Assembly (NCBI GenBank): GCA_034638255.1
Contig: JAWPGT010000055.1
Coordinates: 62,001-126,000 of the forward strand
Direction: 5' to 3'
Source of the DNA: Coprinus comatus
Taxonomy: Eukaryota; Basidiomycota; Agaricomycetes; Agaricales; Agaricaceae
DNA: 64,000 bases
The number at the start of each line of letters is the position of its first letter. Within the stretch, counting starts at the first letter, position 1. Position numbers and translations under genes: made by a program. Shown one piece after another: positions 24,853-34,993 of this stretch. The notes under the pieces are model-generated. The model made no database searches and was not told the DNA's origin. It was given only the letters and a program-made list of their open reading frames with translations.

Positions 24853-27246
24853 ATGGCCCCCGTTATAATCCCTGGCATATCCGACATTGTGGTCTACACT
24901 CTTGGTATATGGCTTGTCTGGAAACTTTTTACTAAACTCACTAGTAGCGGAATACCAACGCATACAACACCGTTAAAAGGACCAAAGAGGCTGAACTTTT
25001 TGTTTGGATATTATCGTTTCATACGAGAACAGCAAGAACCTGGTTTGGTTTACGAGAAATGGGCTCAGGAATATGGACCTGCGTTTGTTGTACCTGGACC
25101 ACTCGGGACGGAAAGGATTGTAATATGTGATCCCAAAGCCTGTACCCATTTTTATTTGAGGGAAACATTTACTTATGTGCAATCGAAACTTGCTCGAGAT
25201 TTCATCCAAAACTTGGTACGATTTTTTCTCTCATTTTCATAGATCGTCTTTCTCAATTTAATTAAAATTTAGATTGGTCGTGGCTTGTTTTGGGCAGAAG
25301 GAGAAGCGCATAAGCGGTACGATATGCTAGCATGGGATACTGCCTAGGAGAACAAAGCTCAAATGGTTTATCAGGCAACGAAGATCATTAAGCCCAGCAT
25401 TCAGTAACGTTGCCATTCGCAGATCGTCGGCAGTATTTTATGATTCTGCACATAAGGTCGGTATTTCAATAAATATAAACTGTGCTAAGATGATTAATTT
25501 ATGTAGCTGACGAATGCTTGGGATGCTATATTGGACAATGAAAAGGGGGACAGCGTAATGATTGAGGTACAGAAGTGGTGAGTCAAAGAAATCCATTTCC
25601 TCAAAGAATGAGTAACTTAACCAAAATCTAATTGGAAGGATGAATCATATATCGTATGTTTATTGTTTAATGTCCTTTTTTCACGTCTAAAACCCACATA
25701 AAACAGGTTGGACTCAATCGGTATCGCAGGATTTGGTCACGATTTCGGAACATTAGATGGCAAAAACTCAGACGTAGTGGATGCATTCAATTCATTCGAT
25801 AACGACGCTGAAGATACCGGTTTCTTCTCTCGAATTATCTTCCTTCTTGGACCTGTATTCCCAAATTTACAACTATTGCCTACTAAGAATAATCGTATTG
25901 TTTGGCGATGGAAGAAGTCGATGGGTGAGATTGCCGACGAGTTATTGGAAAGAAGCCGCGAGATTAAAGACAGTGAAAAAGAAGATAGTGCGGTAGCAGA
26001 CAACTCTATTATTGGACTTCTTAGTGAGTAGCAATGTTTTGTTTTGTTTTGTTAACGAGAATACGATAGTACATTACAGTTAGGTCGGAAAATGCTGGTA
26101 CACAACTTCAAATATCATCAGAGGAAGTTATGGCGCAGATGGTTAGTAGCTTCGGTCCTATTAACAGTGATCAAACATTGACCTTGGTATACTGCTGCTT
26201 GTAGAACATGATTCTCCTGGCTGGTGAGTATTCTTCAACTTCGATATTGAAATCAACAATAATAAAATATTATATCATAGGTTATGAAACCACATCTAGT
26301 ATGTCGCAATCTCTTTTCCTCATAAATAGTTGATTCATAGAATCCGTCAACATAAACATTTTCCAGTCAGTTTAACTGTTAGTAATATTTATCATTTCCT
26401 TACAAACAGATCTAACGCTAATCTCATAACACCAGTGGTCCTTGATCGAATTGTGCAGAAATCCGGAAAAACAAGCTAAATTACGTGAAGAAGTAATGAA
26501 AATCAATGGTGATCCGACATGGGAGCAATTGACTTCTGGTCTACCTTATCTCGATGCTGTAGTTTACGAGACTCTTCGTTTACATCCACCAGTCGTTGTC
26601 ACCAACCGTGTCGTACGTCAAACTCTTTTTCAAGCACTCTTTTTTTAAACAAAACTTGTACTCAACTTGTACGGCTCTACAGGCGAGTGTTGATGATATC
26701 ATACCATTTGGTCAACCAATCCAAACCGCATCCGGAGAACTAGTTGACAAATTGGTCGTTGCAAAGGGTACACATGTTACTGCACCAATTGCCACTTTAA
26801 ACAAGATGGAAGCTCTTTGGGGTAAAAATGGTAAACAATTCGAACCTGAGAGATGGTTAGAAGATGGTTATGGGGAAGGTTGTAACAACGTAGAAACAAC
26901 AAGAGCAAAGGAACTTCAAGGTCATCGTCATATTCTTACTTTCTCAGATGGACCTAGAATATGCCAAGGTAGGGTAATGGCTATAACTGAATTCAAGGTG
27001 TGTATTGAGATCGACCCACTGTCCATCCCGTATGAAAACAACTTACGAACCTTCTGTGTCACTTTTTGGTGATAGATCGTTTTGGCAATCATGATTCGTC
27101 ACTACACCTTCGAATTACCTGATGGACCTGAAACCTGTATCGAGAAACATGCGTCAATCTTGCCTAGGCCCAAAGTAAAGGGTTATAAGGGAGCACAAGT
27201 TCCACTGAGAATTCGACGTGTAGATGCAGATGTAGATTCTGTTTAA
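24853..27246 (+). CDS. cytochrome P450 monooxygenase
   Basis: Twelve exons splice in frame to 549 residues. An N-terminal membrane anchor (VVYTLGIWLVWKLF) is followed by the GPLGTERIVICD block, the C-helix region EGEAHKRQRRSLSPAFSN, the I-helix AGYETTS (residues 319-325), the K-helix E374-T-L-R377, PERW, and the heme loop FSDGPRICQGR with the cysteine ligand at C482. It is an ER-bound heme-thiolate oxygenase that needs a P450 reductase. Substrate unknown, though fungal P450s of this build often act on fatty acids, steroids or secondary metabolites. Exons 7, 8 and 9 are only 19, 18 and 11 bases (26205-26223, 26281-26298, 26367-26377) and together encode the I-helix. Apparent stops at 25345 and 25408 fall inside an intron or out of frame. 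Confidence 0.93.
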
Positions 27247-27610
27247 TATAAATATGCAACAAGTAGTAAGAAATTGTGTAAAGGATTCGGTGATAGTTTG
27301 GTATATATCTAAGTAGTGTCGAACTCCGGATGTGATCTAAGGATATATATTTATAGCAGGTGGATATACTGTATGTAGATTCCAGAAACAAAACAGATGA
27401 AAACAAATAGGAAGGAATTATGGATTCCTTCATTACCACAAGCGTTCAATTGAAAGCATGGAACAAGAAGAGATAGGCATACAAGGTTGGATTAGATAGA
27501 GAATGAATGTCTAAGTGAAATGGAAGTGGGTTTGACCATGAGGTTTACTCGAGGTCGATGAAGGCGTTGTTGCTTCTCCTTCAATTGCTTGAAGTCACCC
27601 ATGAGCAGTA
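27247..27610. other. intergenic between convergent genes
   Basis: Space between the P450 stop and the 3' end of the minus-strand gene that ends at 27611. Nothing notable. Confidence 0.5.
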
Positions 27611-29261
27611 TTAGCCATAGGTGCTAAAGTCGACTCGAATACATTCATGTCTAACATCACAATCAAATGTTTGAATTAATTCTTGGAAAACGAAAAGATT
27701 GACGTACTTTGCATTGGACCATTGGGGGAAGTAGCACCTGATTGAAAAAAAAAAATGGGAAAATTTAATATATATCACATAAAAAAAATAAAAAAATTTG
27801 CCATACCGTGATTGTTTCTGTAGATTTTCAAGTATCTGAGGATCATCTACTATATGATGATGGTTACCATCCTCTTCCTCTGAAGTAACACCTGCCAGTG
27901 ATGTCCTGGTTCTAGCCGGTGTACTCATATTTGGATGAGGCCCGGATCCAGCTCCAGCTCCAGTAACCCTAATCGAAGGTGGTCTACCTTCTACATGTCT
28001 AACAAATTCACTCCAATAAGCACGTTCATCACTACCCATAGCTTCATATTGTGCGCGCAAATTTGGATTAGCTTTTTTCCAAACACCTTTGTGTCTGCAT
28101 ACAGTGCTCTTGACATAACGGCAACCGAAGACGCGTTCAAAAGCGGATTTATGTGTCATATTTGTTCCATTGGCTGATGGTTGAATAAGGGAATCTATTT
28201 CGTTGAACCCAGTTGCGATTTCAGCTACAGTGTAATCGTTTGGCCAACGTTTTGTTGGAGTAGGGGGTGGATACGTAAGGGAGGCCATGGAAGTGGCCAT
28301 CGGCATGGAAGTATTGGTTGATGAGATGGAAGGCGAATTGTTGTTATCGTACACGGAAGGACTTGGGTATACAAACTCTTCATGGGGTATACTCGAAGTT
28401 GAAGAAGCAGGCGGTGTGGGTATTGATTGCGTAGGTTGGGAAGGAGAAAGTGGTAAAGAGGTTGTTCCAGTATCGTTCGAAATCGTGGGGTGGTGTTCGG
28501 CATCGCCTTGAATTAGATGTTGGGCCATGTAGTATTTGGAGGATATATGTAGTTTGGATACGCGTTTGTCGGAATCATCTGGGGTTGTTGTTGCTGCTCG
28601 TTTGTGTTTGCTGGAACCTTTAGGTGTTGAATCTCGTCGAGGTAAAGTTGGCGTTCCACAGGCATGAAAGGACTTGCTCACTCGACGTTGTAACTCCATC
28701 TCTTCGAATATCCCTGGACATTCTTCATCTTTCAAACCTTCTAAAAGGCTTTTTCGGATGCGATATAACAACCGTTGTTGTGTTTCGACCATACGAACAG
28801 CACTAATTTGGTGCTGATCCCACTGTTCTGTGGAAGGATTGTAGGTGTCCAAATACGACGTTGGTGGCAAGCCTAAATCGGCCACGAGGGATGGAAACCT
28901 GGAGAGTTGAAACCAAGGAAATGTGGGTATCATTTGCTGCACTCTGATAGGCGGTATGTTCGCCTGTAAACAATTATGTATAAATATTCCAAGGCAGAAG
29001 TGATAAATCAAATCGCAAACCTTGTACCAAAATATTAGTGTGACAGATTTTTTATACTCTTCTTCTTGTCGTTGCATATCCTAATGCTTCGATTCAGCAT
29101 GTCCGCTCAAGAGACCAAACGATTATCGATTTTACCTGATCTGTAGTATGTGACTGCATACCCGAAGGCTGGCCCATCTTGACGTTCAAGGGGTTGACAG
29201 TGCTTAGGGAACTGATATAGGGTTCCGTCAAGTTACCGTGTGTACCATGACCCCCATCCAT
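27611..29261 (-). CDS. conserved-looking protein of unknown function
   Basis: Starting at 29261, exon 1 encodes 42 residues (MDGGHGTHGNLTEPY...). Exon 2 gives DMQRQEEEYKKSVTLIFWYK. The long third exon, from about 28964, carries most of the protein. Order: a helix-prone region (WDQHQISAVRMVETQQRLLY, then IRKSLLEGL), a basic stretch (PKGSSKHKRAATT), a Ser/Thr/Pro-rich linker, then a compact block of about 80 residues running from RWPNDYTVAEIATGFNEID through SAFERVFGCRYVKSTVCRHK to ERAYWSEFVRHVEGRP. A Gly/Ser-rich acidic tail follows. The block looks like a folded domain. Its pattern of basic and aromatic residues is compatible with DNA binding, vaguely HMG-box-like, but I recognise no defined family. 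The C-terminus after the donor near 27807 is uncertain, and the stop at 27611 is one option. Confidence 0.7.
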
Positions 29262-29926
29262 GATCCAGAAACCCGATTACTGGCGGATTGGTATAAAGGG
29301 AAGTGAACTGCCGATTCTAGTCTAGATTATCAGAGTTACAATGATAGATCCACGGCTCACTGGCGAGGAGATCAGTTTTTGCCCAGGTAATGGCTGGCCT
29401 CTGATTCCGGGCGACGTACCTGGGGTAGTAGGACACGGACAATGCGTGGCTGTTGCAGAACGACCGACGTGGGACCTCCCGTAATAGGTCCCTTACGAGA
29501 CCATCCAGAAGCTCTTGCCAAACAGCTCAAAACTGTCCCGGTTATCAGAGTATAAATATCCTGAGTTTTCTGAGCCAACACGTTCGTTCGCTATCATGAT
29601 ACTTCTATGCGGAGACCCTAGACTCAGCACTATTGATAATACATCCACTCTGCAAATGTAATATATATATACGACAGTCCTAGTCTTGTTTGGAGCTCGC
29701 TTGTACCACTTCGGAGTATGAGGAGAGTTCGTTCCTCTGTACTTGTCATTATGATGAAAGCCATGCAATGTGGCGAACCAATCAAACGCCGAAGCAAGTT
29801 AAATTTAACGGGCCTTCTGCACGCGGTAATGTACTTAGGAGAGGACGGTCTGCTATCTTGAAACTCTTGCTTCTTTACTCCCCATACAAGAAACGAAGAG
29901 GACCAATTGGCGTTTTCGGGTACATC

Positions 29927-31392
29927 ATGGATGTGTCAGCTGTCACTGAAGTACACAATAGGTATGTATAAGGTCGTATTTTCTTGTCTTTCTTAGACCT
30001 AGACTCTGACAAGGGCTTGTTTTAGTGCGGGTACACAGGTGATTACCATCTCAAGTTAATACACGAACATTGGGCTTACGCAGGACTACTAGCTCCTCGG
30101 ATTACTTTTTAATTGGGCTTTACTTGGTTTCTTTCTGGAGCAAATCTGTATGTACCAGTATATCCACTCCATTACAGGAATGTTTTTCTGACAAGATGAG
30201 CATCTGATAATTAAACTAGTCACATATTATATTTCATTCCCAGAAGATAGGCGCCTGTACAAGATAGTTGTCTATGTCCTCCTCATTCTGGAACTCTTCC
30301 AAACTGCTATTGTGACCTATGGGAGATACGACTCTTTTGTGATTCATTTCGGTGATACAGAATCCCTCTACCGATTAAAGTTATCCACGTTTGGGGTATC
30401 ACTTATTTCAGGAATTGGTATGTTCTTTCATTAAACCTCCCTATACCCTTATTGTTATATTGACGAATCCATTTAATAGTAGGCTCCATATGTCACAGTG
30501 TTTACATATATCGCATATGGATATTATCACATTCCTATATTACGAGTGGCTCTGTGGCTCTTGTACGTTTTTCGTTCCTATTCATTCTTAGTTCTAACCT
30601 GAATGATCGACATTTACAGCTTACTTTATTACAATTCTCAAGCGCCATAACAAATTCAATAAAAAACCACGATGTAAAAACCTTTGCCGCTCTATCACAG
30701 CACGCTTTACCTATAATTCCAGTCAGTGATCCTCCTATATTTTACAGGTTGTTAACGTGTGCTATACTAACCATTTGATAAATGATAGATTTGGTGTGTT
30801 TCGACAGCAGTCTGTGATACAGTAATCGCTACATTAATGACATTCTATGTAAGCATTAAGTCTCACATCCATCATCAAAAACTGGCACGTACTTTTAACA
30901 TTGACATTCTAATGATACTCATCCCTTCTAGCTATTAAAAAACTCCAACACGGGTGTCATATCCACATATCATCTTACCACCCGGCTCATCAGAATTAGC
31001 GTCGAAACTGGAATAATTACAGGTGAGAGTTATCCTATCACACAACCTCCAAGCCGACGTCGCTGACTTTTTTTTTCACAACAGCATTAACAGCAACCCT
31101 TAGCACAGTGCTACTATGGGCATTACCAGGAAACCAAGCATTCATCATATTCGCATTCATCTTACCCAAACTATATGGCAACACCCTCCTTGGACTTTTC
31201 AACAGTCGATTATATTACAGATTCGGACTCGCTACACGTGCCAGTGCAAATCATCGAGTTGATCATTCAAATTCAACGATGATTGACACTTTTCATTGTG
31301 CAGCTCCTCAAGAACCACCAACTGCCCGTGAAGCCCGGATAGGAGGGGGCCGCACTAGAAATAGGTCGGAAATTACTGTTCGAGTTGTATGA
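29927..31392 (+). CDS. DUF6534-type multi-pass membrane protein, copy A
   Basis: The short first exon (29927-29961, MDVSAVTEVHNS) and a 13-base exon 2 (30026-30038, AGTQ) lead into exon 3 (LLGLLFNWALLGFFLEQIS) and exon 4 from 30220 (TYYISFPEDRRLYK). Later exons encode GSICHSVYIYRIWILSHS, a tract LTLLQFSSAIT, and the final part LWALPGNQAFIIFAFI with NTLLGLFNSRLYY. The LYGNTLLGLFNSR end is the hallmark of the DUF6534 domain found in large numbers in mushrooms. About seven hydrophobic segments are expected, so it is an integral membrane protein with receptor-like topology. Function is unknown. Copy B, 2.3 kb downstream, is its paralogue. The C-terminal tail is hydrophilic and ends RSEITVRVV. Confidence 0.82.
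30026..30038 (+). other. 13-base micro-exon of DUF6534 copy A
   Basis: TGCGGGTACACAG is bounded by TTTAG and GTGATT and is needed to join exon 1 (ending AATAG) to exon 3 in frame. The same 13-base exon with one change occurs in copy B at 32374-32386. Confidence 0.75.
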
Positions 31393-31589
31393 TGGCAGTG
31401 TTTTTGGGAATCATCATGGTTTTGGCAGGACCATTTTAGACTTGAGCTAAGTACAACTTGCTCATGGAGTGGGTTTGTAACATTATTTATAGTGTATTAG
31501 TATCTTACATCTGTCTTGTTGGACTTGACCCGACTTGATTTCCCAGCCTATTATGAGAAAAGTAGAAGAAAGTGAAGTCTTTTGACTCA

Positions 31590-31930
31590 ATCGGCAGGGA
31601 ACTCTTCCCACGATCTTAATTGTAATATTCCAAATGCTCCCATACCCACGTAAACACTACGAGGCACAACAATTCGAACCCTAAAAAGGATGCATAATCA
31701 GAAATCCTCCATCAATAATCCTATTGTGCTCCTCAAAAGAAATCTACTACCGAAAACCGGAAAAGAACGTCTCATAAACCATTTCTCTAGGTCAGTTTAT
31801 AGTTATATCATCGCTTACTTATGACGCATTTCTGGCTAACATTGTGATACGGTAATGGTAGAAATTGGTTCAACTCCAATGGGACAATTTCATTGTCAAG
31901 ATTCCAATCGGTAAATTGAGCTAATAGCCA
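31590..31930 (+). pseudogene. decayed MGMT copy between the two DUF6534 genes
   Basis: This stretch matches the intact MGMT gene piece by piece: CTCTTCCCACGA near 31604 (34002 in the intact locus), AATCCTAT then CTCCTC, CGAAAACCGGAAAAG near 31751 (34340), GTCTCATAAA, TCAGTTTATAGTT, and GTAGAAATTG...CAATGGGAC followed by AAGATTCCAAT (about 31858-31910, matching 34424-34480). Frames are broken by indels, the 5' splice site equivalent to GTATGT has become GAACGT, and nothing corresponding to the PCHRV active-site exon is found. It is a remnant of the first copy of the duplicated unit. Confidence 0.8.
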
Positions 31931-32273
31931 TCAACTGAGGCCCATAGTAAACTCTGGTCCATGACCTAGTATGATAGGTAAATATTGTCCGTGGAAGCAC
32001 AATAGATGTACCCAGTCCTAGTCTTGCTCGGAGCTTGCTTCGAAAAATGTGACCAATATTCCCACAGGCTCGGAGTATGCAGAAAACTGTTCTATAATTA
32101 GCAATATTTTGTGCACTTGGAAAGCCATACAATGTGGATCTATCAAACGCCAAAAACAAGTTATTTTTAACCTCTGCACACGGTAAAACAGCCCAGGGTA
32201 CTTAAGTGAGAATGGTCAAATTGGTGAAAAAGTTTCCTTGAAACCCTTGCTTCTTGCTGGCACGTTCGGTTAC

Positions 32274-33807
32274 ATGATGGTTGTGGCGGCTGCCAATGTG
32301 CATAATAGGTACGCACAAGCGCCCTTTTTTTGTCTGGAAGGTCCATGGAAGCCCCTAACAAAATTCATTATAGTGCAGGTACACAGGTGATTACTATTTC
32401 CAAGGATTAAACGAAGTTCGTCAGGCTCAAATAACACTGTTAGCTCCTCGGAATACTCTTTAATTGGGCTTTGCTTGGGTTCTTTCTGGCGCAGGTCTGT
32501 ATGTATAACCACTCCATTACAAGTTACATACGTTTTTCTGACCCAATCATCGGCTCACATTATACTAGTCGCATATTATATTTCATTCCCAGAAGATAGG
32601 CGCACATACAAGATTATAGTCTTTGTTGTACTCGTCCTAGAGCTCTTCCAAACTGCCATTGTGACTTATGGGAGATATAATTCGTTTGTGATCCACTTCG
32701 GTGATCCAGAAGCTCTCCACCAGTTAAACTTAGCTACGTTAGGGGTACCACTTATTACAGGAATTGGTATGTTGACCCATTAGGCCTCCATCCTGATATA
32801 CTGATGAACCCATTAATAGTGGGCTCTATATGTCATAGTGTATACATCTATCGCATATGGATATTATCACATTCTTATATCACGTGTGGTTTTGTGGTTA
32901 TTGTTCGTCTTTTCTTTTCATTCATATCCCAACACTGTCCAATACTAATGAATCATCGAAGCTGACTTTATTACAATTCTCAAGCGCCATAGCAAATTCG
33001 GTAAATAACTACAATGTAGAAAACTTCGCAGCCCTATCACGACATTCTTTACCCACAATGCCAGTCAGTTCTTCTTCCTATATCACCTACGTTGTTAACC
33101 ACTACGTATACTAATGCTCATAAAAATGATAGATTTGGTGTGTTTCAACAGCAATCTGCGATACAGTAATTGCCGCATTGATGACATTCTATGTACGTAC
33201 TAAGTCTCCCATGGCACCATAAAAAAAACCACGAATAACATTGAAATGAAACTCATCTCTTCTGCTCAGCTATTAAAAAGCTCTGACACCAGTGTCAAAT
33301 CCACATATCATCATCTTACGAGTCGACTTATCCGAATTAGCCTCGAAACAGGGATGATCACAGGTAAGTGGCTCTTAAGTATAGATGAATGATGAAATTC
33401 GTAACACGTCCCGACCCCCGTTCAAACCTCAGCTCCTTTCTACCCACTTACTTATTTTTTCTTCTTTCACAACAGCATTAACAGCAATCCTCAATACGGT
33501 ATTACTATGGGCATTACCAGGGAACGAAACATTCAACATATTCGCATTCATCCTACCAAAATTATACGGCAACACTCTTCTTGGACTTTTCAACAGTCGA
33601 TTATATTACAAACTCGGACTCGCCGCACGTGGTGGAAATCGCAACATTCATCAAGTTGATGTAAATTCAAATTCAATAAGGATTGATACTTTTCATTGTA
33701 CAGTTCCTCAAGAATTATCAACTATCCAAGAAGCTCGTATACTGCAGGGTTACATTGATAGGAATAGGAATGACAAGGAGTCGGAAACTACTGTTCGAGT
33801 TGTATGA
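32274..33807 (+). CDS. DUF6534-type multi-pass membrane protein, copy B
   Basis: It has the same exon plan as copy A: exon 1 32274-32308 (MMVVAAANVHNS), micro-exon 32374-32386, then LLGILFNWALLGFFLAQVS, YYISFPEDRRTYK, GSICHSVYIYRIWILSHSY, LTLLQFSSAIANS, SICDTVIAALMTFY, LLKSSDTSVKSTYHHL, and the DUF6534 hallmark LYGNTLLGLFNSRLYY. The hydrophilic tail is longer than in A (ending NDKESETTVRVV). The start at 32274 is chosen because it makes exon 1 the same 35 bases as in A. Every exon remains open, so both copies are probably functional. It is an integral membrane protein of unknown role. The intact MGMT gene follows 270 bases downstream. Confidence 0.82.
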
Positions 33808-34073
33808 TCATCAATGTTTTTTTATGGAAATCATTTTTAAACTTGCACTACGATTGTAGCATTATTTATGGGTGTATTAATAATTTAATATTTTATATAG
33901 GGGACTTTATCTATTATAGCAAAGTGAGGTGGTTTAGGGAGTCGTCAGAACACTAACCCCACTCTCCCAATCCGAGTCATATGCATGACCCTGACGTAAC
34001 CCTCTTCCCACGAACAATAATTATGATACAATGCTTCGTAATCACTCCAGTGCAAGAATCACCAACACCGCAA

Positions 34074-34857
34074 ATGCCTAAAGTCACAACAACAAAAGTA
34101 CTAAACCTCCAATCATATGCGTATAAAAGCCCAGGTAAAGGTACAAGAAAACAAAGTCAAAGATCCAAACTAGAAACACAACAATCTGAGCTCGACGAAC
34201 CGGAATATACCGTTACCAATATAATACATAATGTTGATGAGGACACTCCTGTTCCACGCGATCCCGATTCTCCAATAAACAGCAATGTGAATCCTATCGT
34301 GTTTCCTCTCCAATCTCATGAAAGAGGAAGATATCGAACGAAAACCGGAAAAGTATGTCTCATAAATCAGTTTATAGTTCCCAACCGATCTCTTACGACG
34401 CGTTTTTGGCTGACATGTGATAGTAGAAATTGACTCAATACCAATGGGACGTTTACGACTTCATATTCAAGATTCCAATGGGTAAGGTTGTGACGTATAA
34501 GATCGTAGCCGACGCTGTTGGAGGATCTCCTCGTTCAGGTAGGTTTTGAAATTTGGGTTTCCCAGCTGCAATTGTTTACCGACCTTCATATCTCCTTTGC
34601 ATTTTCCAGCTGGGAATGCATTGAGGACAAACCCCTTCGCCCCTTACATACCATGCCATCGTGTCATTGCATCAAATATGTTCATCGGTGGATTCTGTGG
34701 TCAATGGGCTGGTAGGAAGAAAGGAGAAATGGAGGAGAGTGAACAGCTTGAGATTAAGAAAAAGATTGCCTTACTGGAACAAGAAGGGATTTCACTAGAT
34801 AGCCGTGGTTATTTGAAGGGTGGCCAGACTATCATTTGGCGAAATTCGAATGAATGA
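34074..34857 (+). CDS. MGMT: methylated-DNA--[protein]-cysteine S-methyltransferase (O6-alkylguanine-DNA alkyltransferase)
   Basis: Three exons (34074-34352, 34427-34538, 34610-34857) give 212 residues. After a Lys/Ser/Thr-rich N-terminal extension of about 90 residues comes the DNA-binding domain: WDVYDFIFKIPMGKVVTYK, then VADAVGGSPRSAGNALRTNP, the active site PCHRVI with the methyl-acceptor Cys, and FIGGFCGQW. The enzyme repairs O6-methylguanine in the nucleus by one-step transfer to that Cys. The N-terminal domain of classical MGMT is not recognisable, as in many short fungal forms. An upstream ATG at 33981 is in frame but adds an atypical sequence, so I prefer 34074. The gene is the surviving copy of a tandem duplication. 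Confidence 0.92.
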
Positions 34858-34993
34858 AATGTTCACTACATGAAAACGAGTAAAACATATGGAAAATTCT
34901 GTATCCGGGTATATTTATTAGCTATGGTACAAGTGATGCAATTTGAGTGTTCCATAAAATGAGGTAATCTCTGTGTTCTATGTCCATAATGGT

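Larger units (their letters stand above)
29620..34857 (+). repeat. tandem segmental duplication: DUF6534 gene plus MGMT, two units
   Basis: Unit 1 is roughly 29620-31930 and unit 2 roughly 31980-34500. Both start with matching upstream DNA: AGTCCTAGTCTTG, a GGAGC(T)CGCTT-like block, AAAGCCATGCAATGTGG against AAAGCCATACAATGTGG, and ATCAAACGCC. Each then carries a DUF6534 gene with identical exon layout, and then MGMT sequence. The two starts are 2347 bases apart, the two DUF6534 stops 2415, and the MGMT intron boundaries about 2590, so small indels have built up. Divergence is substantial, so the duplication is not recent. Confidence 0.85.

Noticed and set aside
25320..25425. Apparent stop codons in the P450 suggesting a pseudogene
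   Set aside because: The stretch 25317-25374 is an intron; removing it restores HKRQRRSLSPAFSN, and the stop-like TAA at 25408 is then out of frame.
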